DNA of 64,000 nucleotides from a bacterium (GTDB taxonomy: Bacteria > Vulcanimicrobiota > JABDET01), in assembly GCA_021817145.1 (NCBI GenBank), contig JAKAVV010000004.1:119888-183887 (forward strand). Direction: 5' to 3'. Positions 55,960-64,000 of the stretch are shown piece by piece (the first letter of the stretch is position 1; each line of letters starts with the position of its first letter). The notes beneath the pieces are model-generated. The model searched no databases, was not told the DNA's origin, and worked only from the letters and a program-made list of their open reading frames with translations. The position numbers and the translations under genes are program-made.

Positions 55960-58425
55960 TCAGGGGAGTGTATTGGCGATCCGAAGAATATCGGCAAAAA
56001 CCCCGGCAGCAGTTACCTCTGCTCCTGCCCCAGGACCTTTGACAACCAGAGGTCGCTCAAAGTACCGCTGTGTTTTAAAGGATATCATATTATCGCTTCC
56101 TGAAAGATGATAGAATGGATGGGAGGGATTCACTTCCACCAGTTTAATTTCTGCCCTCCCATTTTCTAAAGAACCAATATACTGCAGACGCCCTCCATTT
56201 TTTTCAGCTTTAAATCGTCGCTTTTCAAGCTCTAAATCGTTTTTTTCAAGTTCAACAAAAAATTTAGAAATATTTCTATTTGGATTTGAGGCATGGATGC
56301 CGACCATTCTGGGAAGAATTGGCTCAACCTTGACCCCTTTCATTTCAAGAGGATATCCAATCTCTCTTCCCAGAATAAGAAGTTTTCGCGCTGCATCCAA
56401 TCCATTCAGATCATCCATTGGATCCGGCTCTGTGTATCCTCTTTCTTTCGCTTCCCGAACAATGCTGCTGAATGTTTTTCCTTTTAAAAAATTATTGAAA
56501 ATAAAACTCAAGGAACCGGAGAGAACAGCTTCGATTTTTAAAATTTTATCGCCGGAAGCCAGGAGATCCTTCAAAGTATTAAGGATCGGAAGTCCTGCTC
56601 CTACATTGGTTTCATACAAAAATTTCACTCCACGGAGGCGTGTTAATTCTCGAACTCTTTTATAAAGAAGATATGAACCAGAGTTTGCTTTCTTATTAGG
56701 AGTAACTATCGAAATCATTGAATTTAGAATCTCCTCATAATAAGACACGACCCTTTCGCTTGCCGTGCAGTCAATAAAAATGCTATTAGGAAGATTGAGC
56801 TCTTTCATCTTTTGGACAAATTGCGATAGATCGGATGTTTCATCGGCATGATTCAATTCTCTCGCCCAATTCGAGGTCGAAATTCCTTCTTGTTTAAAAA
56901 TCATATTTTTGCTGTCAGCAAGGGCTGCCAGGCGAATCTCATAAGAGCAGCTCTCCCGAAGGAAACCAAGCTGTTTGTGGATCTGCCTTAAAAGAGTTCC
57001 TCCAATAAGCCCTGCGCCAATCATAAAAAGATTTAATGTTTTTGTGTCTGAAAGGAAAAACGCTTCATGAAGAGCGTTCAAACCCTTAGATTCATCGCTT
57101 TTCTTAATCACAGCAGAAATATTGAGCTCTGATGAACCCTGAGCAATTCCCCTTACATTGATTCCATTCCGTCCTAAAGCGGCAAACATGCGCCCTGAAA
57201 TTCCAGGAGTGTTTCTCATCTTTTCCCCGACAGCGGCAACAATTGAGCAGTCAGGCTCAGCAGTCGGTGAATCAAGGCTGCCAGAACTTATCTCTTTTTC
57301 AAATTCCTCTGCAGCAGCTTTTAATGCCAGATCCGCATCATTCGGAAGAACCGCAAAACATATAGAGTGTTCTGAAGAAGCCTGGCTGATTAAAATAACA
57401 TTAATCTTTTTTCGGGCGAGGGCTCCGAAAAGCCGCATGCTCATGCCGGCAACCCCAATCATTCCACTTCCTTCGACTCGAAGCAGAGCCACAGGAGAGA
57501 GAGATGAAACCCCTCTAATTAAATGCTCTTTTGAAGTTTTATCACTGATAAGGGTGCCCTGAAATTCAGGATTAAATGAATTTTTAATCCGTATCGGAAT
57601 GCTTGCTTTCAGGGCGGGCTGAATTGTTGGAGGGTAAATGACTTTAGCCCCAAAATGAGAAAGTTCCACTGCCTCATTATAGTTAAGCGCAGAAATCGGG
57701 AAAGCTTTCTTCACTTTCTGCGGGTCAGCAGTCATCATTCCATCAACGTCTGACCAGATCTCTATTTCAGATGCCTCCAGAGCAGCGCCAAATAGAGAAG
57801 CCGTATAGTCTGAACCTCCACGTCCAAGACAAGTCGTTTCTCCCTGGAGAGTTGATCCAATAAAACCTGTGATAACCTGCAGTCCTTCGTGATTGAGAAA
57901 ATAGTTTCGAATTCCATTATAAGTGGGATGAATCAAAACATTGGCTCTCCCAAATTGATCATCTGTTTTCACTAATTGACGCGCATCTAAAAATTCAGCC
58001 TCCAGATCCCCTTTTAAAATCTCGCTGATAATTCTGGCTGAAAGCCGTTCCCCAAAACTCATGATAAAATCAAGAGTTCTAGGAGAAGCTTCACGGATGA
58101 GAAATACCCCTTGCAGCGATTTCTCAAGCTCATCCAGGATTGTCCTCACAAGGCTTAGAGAACGACTGCGTCTCTTCCTATTCACAAGGAGCTGAACTGC
58201 CGCAAGATGTTTACGATTTAGACTTTTCAAGAGAGAGAGATAAGTTTTATCTCCCTCTGAGGCGAGCTTTGCTAACTGGATAAGAGTATCTGTAACACCC
58301 TGAAAAGCGGAAAAAACAATAGCAAGTCTAGAGTTTTTTTCTCGCATTTTCAGGACAAGCTGAATAACATTTCGAATTCGCGCTGGCGAACCTAAAGAAG
58401 AACCTCCGAATTTCGCAATTTTCAC
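55960..58425 (-). CDS. thrA: bifunctional aspartokinase / homoserine dehydrogenase
   Basis: The fused enzyme catalysing the first and third steps from aspartate to threonine. The kinase half begins VKIAKFGGSSLGSPARIRNV, with SFGERLSARI and GRGGSDYTASLFGAAL. Two ACT domains lie near 310-460, and the dehydrogenase half starts at FMIGAGLIGGTLLRQ. Choosing the GTG before KIAKFGG gives 821 residues, matching E. coli ThrA (820); a longer reading would run into the divergent rdrA gene. It is followed directly by thrC. Confidence 0.94.
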   Translation of the reverse strand: MKIAKFGGSSLGSPARIRNVIQLVLKMREKNSRLAIVFSAFQGVTDTLIQLAKLASEGDKTYLSLLKSLNRKHLAAVQLLVNRKRRSRSLSLVRTILDELEKSLQGVFLIREASPRTLDFIMSFGERLSARIISEILKGDLEAEFLDARQLVKTDDQFGRANVLIHPTYNGIRNYFLNHEGLQVITGFIGSTLQGETTCLGRGGSDYTASLFGAALEASEIEIWSDVDGMMTADPQKVKKAFPISALNYNEAVELSHFGAKVIYPPTIQPALKASIPIRIKNSFNPEFQGTLISDKTSKEHLIRGVSSLSPVALLRVEGSGMIGVAGMSMRLFGALARKKINVILISQASSEHSICFAVLPNDADLALKAAAEEFEKEISSGSLDSPTAEPDCSIVAAVGEKMRNTPGISGRMFAALGRNGINVRGIAQGSSELNISAVIKKSDESKGLNALHEAFFLSDTKTLNLFMIGAGLIGGTLLRQIHKQLGFLRESCSYEIRLAALADSKNMIFKQEGISTSNWARELNHADETSDLSQFVQKMKELNLPNSIFIDCTASERVVSYYEEILNSMISIVTPNKKANSGSYLLYKRVRELTRLRGVKFLYETNVGAGLPILNTLKDLLASGDKILKIEAVLSGSLSFIFNNFLKGKTFSSIVREAKERGYTEPDPMDDLNGLDAARKLLILGREIGYPLEMKGVKVEPILPRMVGIHASNPNRNISKFFVELEKNDLELEKRRFKAEKNGGRLQYIGSLENGRAEIKLVEVNPSHPFYHLSGSDNMISFKTQRYFERPLVVKGPGAGAEVTAAGVFADILRIANTLP

Positions 58426-58471
58426 GAAAATATTATTTCCATGAAAACAACAGTAAACCTCTGCGTAGGAA

Positions 58472-58500
58472 TTGACTTCAGTCCATCGAATCAATAGTTC
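58472..58500 (+). promoter_or_regulatory. weak candidate promoter of the RADAR operon
   Basis: TTGACT and TAGTTC are separated by 17 bases in the roughly 100-base space between divergent thrA and rdrA. The -35 is good; the -10 is poor. A TATAAA lies closer to the gene but without a -35 at the right distance. Confidence 0.3.
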
Positions 58501-58524
58501 AATTTTATAAATCAGGAGGGCACT

Positions 58525-60861
58525 GTGGAACAACCATTTTTGTTACGACCTGGAGCTCAGCCATTTTCTTGGAAAGATTTAGATCCGAATCAGCAGGAAG
58601 CATTTAAAAAAATTCTTGATCTCATTTATGAAGTCTGGCAGGGAGTAAATAAGACCACGGATCAGGAAGAGCAATCTTATCCTTGGAAAATTTATAAAAA
58701 ACGAAGAGATCAGGTGATCCTTTTATCAGGAAATAGAGGGACTGGAAAAACAAGTGTTATGCTGAGTCTTATTCACGCCATTCGACATAGTGATAAGAAA
58801 TTGAGCGACTATCCTAAAGATATCAAGAGTAAAATTCAGGAGCTTCAAAATACCATTTTTCTTGAGCCACTGGATATGTCATCACTGCCAGGTCCAACCA
58901 ATCTTCTTATGGCTATTTTAACAAGACTTAACAAGGTGGCTGAGGAGTTCGGTCTTTCAGATAGCTGCAGAGAAGAGACGGAAAATTGGTTTTCCCTTTT
59001 CGATGGACTTTTAACTGATGTATCTCTTGCATGGGACGGAAACCTGATGGAAAGGAGAGGGCAGCTTGATCCTGATGCTTTTGCGGCAGAGTTAAAACGG
59101 GTTGAAATGGCAAGACTTGGACTAAATGATCGGTTCCATGAGCTTTTAGAAAAACTTTCCAAAGATATAAAAAGAGAAAAAAAGACTGAACCAATCTTTA
59201 TCCTTCCTGTGGATGATGTGGATTTGAATCCTGTCCGAATGCTTGAATTGTTTCGATTAATCCATATGATTACTTCACCTCGGTTAGTAACTCTTTTCCT
59301 TGCTTCTATTGATTGGATAAGAGATATTCTTCTATTGAAGTTAGAAGGAGATTTGCAAGCGCTTGCAAAAGATAGTACTGCTGATTCGCAACTTTTCCCA
59401 CTTGATATTGATCAATTTAAAGCTAAATGCGTCGAATTGGCAGGAAATGCTTATCGTAAACTATGTCCGCCAAGCCAGTGTGTTTATCTGAAGGATGTAC
59501 AAATTGATTTGGCATTAACCACAAGTCTATACGAAGGGCTTGAATCACTGGGTGAGCTGCTCTTTCAAATTCCACTTTCGGAAAACTTTGATTTACTAGG
59601 GATCCAATCTCTTGGAGAGTTTTTTCTTGGAACTAGTGAAGAAAAGTTTAAAGAATATCTTGAAAATTATAAGAAAAGTCAAAAAGAAACTTTTCCCTGG
59701 GGCTTGTATTCTGGAATTGAAATTTTTCGCCTTCCTTGGAGACACTTGATAGACTTGATTTTGAAATTGCAAGATATTATAGAAAAAACTGCTGAAAAAG
59801 ATCGTCTCACGAAATTCTATGAGATTTTATTCGATTCGTTTCTCGCAGTTTGTGAAGAAGATTATAATTTACCACTTGAAAATCGCAAAATTCTATCAAA
59901 CATACTAAATCTTAATTTTCCAGAAGGTTTTAACCTTATCTTGGCCAACATTATTGTAAAAACAGTTTTCTATCCGCGTTTTGAACTTTTCCTCGAACCT
60001 AAAAGACAAGAAAAGTCTTTTACTATACAGGAGTTCATAAAATGGATGGTTTACGTGAAAAGCGGAAATGGGAGAGAATATGAGATTTCCCCAAAAACAG
60101 CATCTTTCCTAACGCTTTTACATGATTTTGCCATTTTAGATAGTGGCAATGGAAAAATATTTTATATGGGTGGAGAAGGATTTCCTAGTGATTTTATTGG
60201 CTCTTACTCTTATATTACTGTGAGATGGCATAATCTTGACTTAGAATTGCATTGGGTGCTAGGAGGTCTGAGAACATTTTGGCAGCAGAAGCGCTTTTCT
60301 GAAATTTGGAAGGAAACGATAGAAAAATTAAATTTAGATATTAACATTGAACTCGAACAAGAACATTTTGACAGTCGTGTTTCAACTCTTTGTTATTGTT
60401 ATATTAAAGGAAGCTTACACGTGCTGCGCACTCCTATCGCTCCCTTTGAACTAAACCCAAATATTTTTTCTCTCATCCTAATGCCGCTCAATCCTATCGA
60501 GCCTGAACTACGAAACCTTGCAGAAGATATTACGAAGCTTTTAAATGATCTAAACCAAAATAAAACGCCTTCTGGCACAGAAGGTTGGTTAATTTCTTTA
60601 CTTGTATTGCTTGCTCCAGAATATGGAATACCGAAAAAAACCGTTGACATGTTGTTGACTAAAGAGTTAGGAGAATTTTATCAGTCTGATCCTATCCGTA
60701 ATTTCGTACGCCAAACGCGGTATAAGGGCTTTGAGACTGCTCTTAGAAGGAATATCACAAAGAATGACTTACAAGTTAGTTTTCTATGGAAATTAATGGA
60801 GGATAAGGATCATAAGCTATATGATGAAAAGCTAAATGAAGAAATTTTGATGATAAAATGA
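58525..60861 (+). CDS. rdrA: RdrA-like P-loop ATPase of a RADAR anti-phage system
   Basis: A 778-residue protein with one P-loop NTPase domain near the N-terminus: Walker A GNRGTGKTS (about 69-77), Walker B IFILPVDDVD (about 224-233, with a paired Asp), and a sensor-like RLVTLFLASID (about 253-263). The remaining 500 residues are helical and unlike other known families. This matches the layout of RdrA, the ATPase of RADAR, which forms large rings that deliver substrate to RdrB. It starts at GTG with a strong AGGAGGG. The RdrB-like gene follows after 55 bases. RdrA identity rests mainly on that partner. Confidence 0.82.
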   Translation: MEQPFLLRPGAQPFSWKDLDPNQQEAFKKILDLIYEVWQGVNKTTDQEEQSYPWKIYKKRRDQVILLSGNRGTGKTSVMLSLIHAIRHSDKKLSDYPKDIKSKIQELQNTIFLEPLDMSSLPGPTNLLMAILTRLNKVAEEFGLSDSCREETENWFSLFDGLLTDVSLAWDGNLMERRGQLDPDAFAAELKRVEMARLGLNDRFHELLEKLSKDIKREKKTEPIFILPVDDVDLNPVRMLELFRLIHMITSPRLVTLFLASIDWIRDILLLKLEGDLQALAKDSTADSQLFPLDIDQFKAKCVELAGNAYRKLCPPSQCVYLKDVQIDLALTTSLYEGLESLGELLFQIPLSENFDLLGIQSLGEFFLGTSEEKFKEYLENYKKSQKETFPWGLYSGIEIFRLPWRHLIDLILKLQDIIEKTAEKDRLTKFYEILFDSFLAVCEEDYNLPLENRKILSNILNLNFPEGFNLILANIIVKTVFYPRFELFLEPKRQEKSFTIQEFIKWMVYVKSGNGREYEISPKTASFLTLLHDFAILDSGNGKIFYMGGEGFPSDFIGSYSYITVRWHNLDLELHWVLGGLRTFWQQKRFSEIWKETIEKLNLDINIELEQEHFDSRVSTLCYCYIKGSLHVLRTPIAPFELNPNIFSLILMPLNPIEPELRNLAEDITKLLNDLNQNKTPSGTEGWLISLLVLLAPEYGIPKKTVDMLLTKELGEFYQSDPIRNFVRQTRYKGFETALRRNITKNDLQVSFLWKLMEDKDHKLYDEKLNEEILMIK

Positions 60862-60916
60862 TAATGATATAAGTAAAAATAAAACCTAATAGGTGAAAGG
60901 GAACTAATATCCACGG

Positions 60917-63460
60917 ATGAACTCAACTCGAAATTCTGCAATCCCACTCTTTTATGCTGAAGCTGAAATGGCTGCATTTCCTCTTGCTTCAGAAGCAGCC
61001 TTCAAAATTGGGCTTGCTGAATTGAACTTGAGCAGTCAGAGTGGACAAGAATTGTGGAAAGAAACGGAGAAATATTTCACCCAAACTTTCCACTCATTCT
61101 CACTTTCAACAATTGAAGCCTTTCGAAATCGCATCTGGTTTAACAACTCTTTTTCTTCTCAAAGTTTGATTCCTTTTGCGCATTACCTGAGAAATTTGGC
61201 TGAATTTTATTTAGAACCATGGGGAAACTATGTGGTTCCTCGGAACAACACTGCCGTCGGTGGCGAGAAAAAAGGGCTAGAAGCTTCTCAATCGCGTTTG
61301 AGGTGGCGCTGGATAACTTTTGCCTTTCCACCTGATTTATTGATTCTTCCCTTTCAATCAGGGAATCAAAATTCAATTTTTACCCTTTCACAACACCTTG
61401 ATCGGCATTTAAAAGACAAGGGGTTTGCTCAAATCCACCTTCATGTTGGGGCTGCTCTCAGATTCGCCGATTTATGGATTGCAACTTTGCGAACGCTTGG
61501 AGACCCAAAAATAAAACCTGATTTATTGAAAGATCAAGGCGCGGCTTTTTCAGATGGAAAAGATTTTGTCCCCTGGCTTTTGCGGGCTGCTGCTACGCGA
61601 TATTTGCTTGCTCTATATTTAGAAAATTCTCCCCCAAGGATCGGATTTCAGACATACCTTGACAATACTTTTTTCCCTTTTATTCTAAAACGATTTGGAA
61701 TTTTAAACCGGAAATTGCTTAAAAAAACCATCAATGAACTCTATTCAGGCAAATCTAACACTTCTCTATCCAATGATTTTTACGAGCTTCAAGTTTTATA
61801 TCGAGCCATGACTCGAGTAACCTCTCGATCACTTCCAAAAGAATTAGAAGATCTCCCAGACTGTGACTCCTTAGCTAAATTTTTTCCTCGGCGAGAAAGG
61901 ATCACTCCTGAAATGCGCTTTTTAAATAGAAGCTTTTCTTACATGGAAAATTATAGAGACCCTCTTTTTTCAATATTATTCTGGCAGGTTGTGAGACTCC
62001 GCTCTCTCCTTTATAGACACCTGACACTGCGGCCGATGACCCCAGGTTTAACCTGGTTTATTCGCCATTTCCGAAGAATTTCACAGATCCGAAAACCTAT
62101 CAACAATCATGGAATTCTGATACAGAGCGCTCTTACTATAGATGGGTTTTCACAAGGGCTGCGCTCGCTAGAGATACGCACTTCCCCTGATGATGAATCT
62201 AATGTTTTTTTATGGTATAAAAAAATTCATGAGAGGCAAAAAAAAGCTAAAGATGTGGAAATAGGAATTGTATTTCACCTCCAGAAAGAACGGAACCAAA
62301 AGCTTTCTGGCAAACCGAGGTGTGATAATCCAGCAGACCCAAGACATAATCCCTCTGGGTTTAGATATGGATGGTTTTACAACAAGGAATATAATCGAGC
62401 GCTTGCTCTGACAGCAGTTTTAAAACACAAACCACAATCCTTAAGAGTTATCCGTGGTATAGATATTTGCGGAGATGAAACAGCAGTCCCTACCTGGGTG
62501 ATGGTTCCTCTTATTCGAATGATTCAAGCTGCAGGAAAAGAAGCGTCAAAAAAATTGGGCAATGTTCCACCTCTCTGTACCACGATTCATGCGGGTGAAG
62601 ATTTTCTGCATTTATTCGATGGCTTGCGTCGCGTTGATGAAGCGATCCGCTATATGCGCTTGAAGAATGGAGACAGAATTGGTCACGGTAGCGCCCTTGG
62701 AATTGACCCTGAACGATGGGCATCAAACATAGGTGCTGTTATTGTTACCAAAGAACAGCGCCTGTTTGATCTGACATGGGAGTGGGATATGTACGCTAAC
62801 AATGAGGCAAAGGTTTTAACTCCCAATCGAATCACATTCCTGGAAAAAGAAATCAAAAAATTGAGTAAAGAAATCTTTGGCGAATTTTTTGATCCCTATT
62901 ATGTAGCCACCCTGTTAAAATCCCTGTACGAAGAAAGAAATTTAAGATATGTAGGCTTCCCATCTGCGTATCGTGATTCACATTATTTGGAGTTGTTGAA
63001 AAAAAAAAGTGATCAACTTTATTGGTTACGCAAATACCTCACAAGCAGTACCATTTTTCGTCATGGCATGGAAACAATTGAAGTAGATCCTTTATCAGAA
63101 GTAGAAGTTTTGCGGGCGCTGCAGGATGCTCTAAAAAACAAGATCGGGAAAATGGGTCTTGTCATTGAGATTAATCCAACCTCTAACCTTCTTATTGCCG
63201 ATCTAGGAGACATGGAGCATCATCCCTTTTGGAGGCTTTTCCCGCCTCGCCAGAAGGAGGGCGCAATTCCACCAGTCAATGTGGCTATTGGTTCTGATAA
63301 TCCCTTGACACTTGCCACCACGATTCGCGAAGAATATCAATTTGCTTTGGATACTCTTCTTCTCGCTGGCTATTCAGAGACAGAAGCCATACATTGGTTG
63401 GAACAGGTGAGAGAAACCGCGTTAAACTCTCGCTTTACTCTTCCCTATGCTGATAAGTAA
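60917..63460 (+). CDS. rdrB: RdrB-like adenosine deaminase of a RADAR anti-phage system
   Basis: An 847-residue protein with a divergent adenosine-deaminase fold. Zinc and catalytic residues can be placed: H174 and H176 in IHLHVGAAL, H558 and E561 in IHAGEDF, H590 in RIGHGSALGI, and D794 in VAIGSDNPLTL; INPTSN is also present. The size is more than twice that of house-keeping adenosine deaminase, with long insertions between these motifs, as in RdrB. RdrB converts adenine to hypoxanthine in RNA or in nucleotides after phage infection. It is adjacent to an RdrA-like ATPase. The start has only a weak, distant ribosome binding site. Confidence 0.88.
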   Translation: MNSTRNSAIPLFYAEAEMAAFPLASEAAFKIGLAELNLSSQSGQELWKETEKYFTQTFHSFSLSTIEAFRNRIWFNNSFSSQSLIPFAHYLRNLAEFYLEPWGNYVVPRNNTAVGGEKKGLEASQSRLRWRWITFAFPPDLLILPFQSGNQNSIFTLSQHLDRHLKDKGFAQIHLHVGAALRFADLWIATLRTLGDPKIKPDLLKDQGAAFSDGKDFVPWLLRAAATRYLLALYLENSPPRIGFQTYLDNTFFPFILKRFGILNRKLLKKTINELYSGKSNTSLSNDFYELQVLYRAMTRVTSRSLPKELEDLPDCDSLAKFFPRRERITPEMRFLNRSFSYMENYRDPLFSILFWQVVRLRSLLYRHLTLRPMTPGLTWFIRHFRRISQIRKPINNHGILIQSALTIDGFSQGLRSLEIRTSPDDESNVFLWYKKIHERQKKAKDVEIGIVFHLQKERNQKLSGKPRCDNPADPRHNPSGFRYGWFYNKEYNRALALTAVLKHKPQSLRVIRGIDICGDETAVPTWVMVPLIRMIQAAGKEASKKLGNVPPLCTTIHAGEDFLHLFDGLRRVDEAIRYMRLKNGDRIGHGSALGIDPERWASNIGAVIVTKEQRLFDLTWEWDMYANNEAKVLTPNRITFLEKEIKKLSKEIFGEFFDPYYVATLLKSLYEERNLRYVGFPSAYRDSHYLELLKKKSDQLYWLRKYLTSSTIFRHGMETIEVDPLSEVEVLRALQDALKNKIGKMGLVIEINPTSNLLIADLGDMEHHPFWRLFPPRQKEGAIPPVNVAIGSDNPLTLATTIREEYQFALDTLLLAGYSETEAIHWLEQVRETALNSRFTLPYADK

Positions 63461-63912
63461 TTTGCTACACACTGCCTATACAATAATAGACTCAGAAGCT
63501 CTAACAAGCTGAAAGATCAAATTTAAAGCAGATTTGCAGTACTTTTACCATCAACCCCCTTTCAGTTGAACTTAATTGCACTGCAGTTGGGACTTCAAGT
63601 CCGAAAACAGTGTTCAATGCGCCTAAACAAATACCTCAATTTGGCGCGAAGAGTCCGGGAGTGTATTTGTATCAAATCGCGATCGCTCTCTGCTGGGTTT
63701 TTATTTTCCATGCCTGCCTACAAAAATTTAGAACAAATCGAAAAGAGAATGGAAGAGTAAGTGGTATGGGACGTGGTACAGGGTATCGGTTTTCAGATAT
63801 GTATGGAGAGGATTGATTTCTGGAAACAGGATATCGGTTCTGGAAGGAGAGGGTATCAATTTCGAAAAAATGCAAAAGAAGGATAAAATGGACTGGTGAA
63901 GAATTTACTCTT
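63461..63912 (+). other. mostly non-coding stretch after rdrB
   Basis: About 450 bases with no convincing gene. One plus-strand frame (63610-63816, GTG start, no ribosome binding site) would encode a 68-residue peptide with one hydrophobic segment (YLYQIAIALCWVFIF); I rate it as unlikely. A minus-strand frame here is low-complexity. An imperfect direct repeat lies in its second half. No terminator is clear. Confidence 0.35.
63778..63867. repeat. imperfect tandem repeat downstream of rdrB
   Basis: Two units of about 43-48 bases share ACAGGRTATCGGTT, then GGAGAGG, then ATTTC in the same order, differing by a short gap and several substitutions. No transposase or phage gene is nearby. It may be a remnant of duplicated non-coding DNA at the edge of the defence insert. 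Confidence 0.4.
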
Positions 63913-64000
63913 ATGACTAACCCAGAACCACACATCAATCCAGAACCACGAACTGAACCACCCCCACACATTAACCTGCAGTTAAAGCCAACAGGAACAG
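63913..64000 (+). CDS. start of a Pro-rich gene cut by the window edge
   Basis: An ATG opens a frame reading MTNPEPHINPEPRTEPPPHI and running off the right edge. The visible part is rich in Pro, Glu and Asn, like a disordered N-terminus. The closest ribosome-binding-like sequence (GGTGAAG) is about 12 bases upstream. It lies about 450 bases after rdrB on the same strand, where an accessory RADAR gene could be, but nothing in the visible part shows function. Confidence 0.35.
   Translation, partial: MTNPEPHINPEPRTEPPPHINLQLKPTGT

Noticed and set aside
58426..58533. Longer ThrA start
   Set aside because: It would overlap rdrA, and the GTG before KIAKFGG gives the normal family length.
60917..63460. 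House-keeping adenosine or AMP deaminase
   Set aside because: 847 residues with long insertions between the zinc motifs and an adjacent RdrA-like ATPase do not fit the ~340-residue house-keeping enzyme.
63672..63971. Leftward 99-codon frame at the right edge
   Set aside because: Low-complexity Gly/Ser/Pro-rich reading across the imperfect repeat with no ribosome binding site; it opposes the likely gene at the edge.
1..64000. CRISPR arrays, insertion sequences, rRNA operons, prophage genes
   Set aside because: Looked for regular direct repeats, transposase or integrase motifs and conserved rRNA segments; none were seen.

Overview
This window is a compact, AT-rich (roughly 40% GC by eye) stretch of chromosome from a diderm (outer-membrane) bacterium. 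BamA, a Skp-like chaperone, TolC, and a complete RND efflux pump with a lipoprotein adaptor all point to an outer membrane. RNase Y, bL25/Ctc, RodA, futalosine-pathway menaquinone genes and a bacterial microcompartment shell gene occur alongside them. That mix does not fit Enterobacteria or classical Firmicutes; it fits an uncultured or deep-branching diderm lineage. I cannot name the phylum from sequence alone. Genes are tightly packed, with many 4-base ATGA overlaps and several convergent 3' overlaps. No rRNA, insertion sequence or CRISPR array was seen.

Layout. 1-0.4 kb: the start of a leftward gene and a small leftward gene with an in-frame TGA. 0.5-1.8 kb: rplY/ctc-pth. 1.8-2.9 kb: a PilT-type ATPase. 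3.0-5.75 kb: HAD phosphatase, an unknown gene and a biotin-dependent carboxyltransferase. 5.7-9.4 kb: a FecR-domain secreted protein coupled to a CHASE2 adenylate cyclase. 9.6-11.2 kb: ispF, tRNA-Leu(TAA) and an unknown gene. 11.2-12.3 kb: an SMR-like membrane protein convergent with a dolichol-phosphate-mannose-synthase-like transferase. 12.3-18.6 kb: marR-tolC-MFP-RND operon with a perfect palindrome upstream. 18.6-21.3 kb: leftward TPR / J-domain / DGQHR operon. 21.3-25.2 kb: GNAT, methyltransferase, small membrane protein, NCS1 permease, Bax-inhibitor-like protein. 25.2-30.9 kb: bamA, a multi-domain Skp-like protein, rny and an unknown gene as one leftward operon. 31-45.4 kb: thiolase, glycosyltransferase, hemL, MFS, copper-amine-oxidase-like protein, glucose dehydrogenase-like enzyme, PolX, two crotonases and an aldehyde dehydrogenase. 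45.5-49.5 kb: mqnD, mqnC, mqnA and divergent mqnE. 49.5-54.6 kb: a single hexameric microcompartment shell gene, a microcompartment-type unknown, a biotin-carrier-like protein without its biotinyl lysine, accC, rodA and a dGTPase. 54.6-58.4 kb: thrC and fused aspartokinase-homoserine dehydrogenase.

The main accessory system is at 58.5-63.5 kb. A large P-loop ATPase of the RdrA type is followed by an 847-residue adenosine-deaminase-like protein of the RdrB type. Together they look like a RADAR anti-phage system, inserted divergently from the threonine operon. Downstream lies about 450 bp with little coding signal and an imperfect repeat, then the start of another gene at the window edge that could be a third component.

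The second notable locus is the shell protein / lysine-less biotin carrier / AccC operon. A carrier that cannot be biotinylated at the usual position sits directly before biotin carboxylase, which resembles the BADC-type regulators of plant acetyl-CoA carboxylase.
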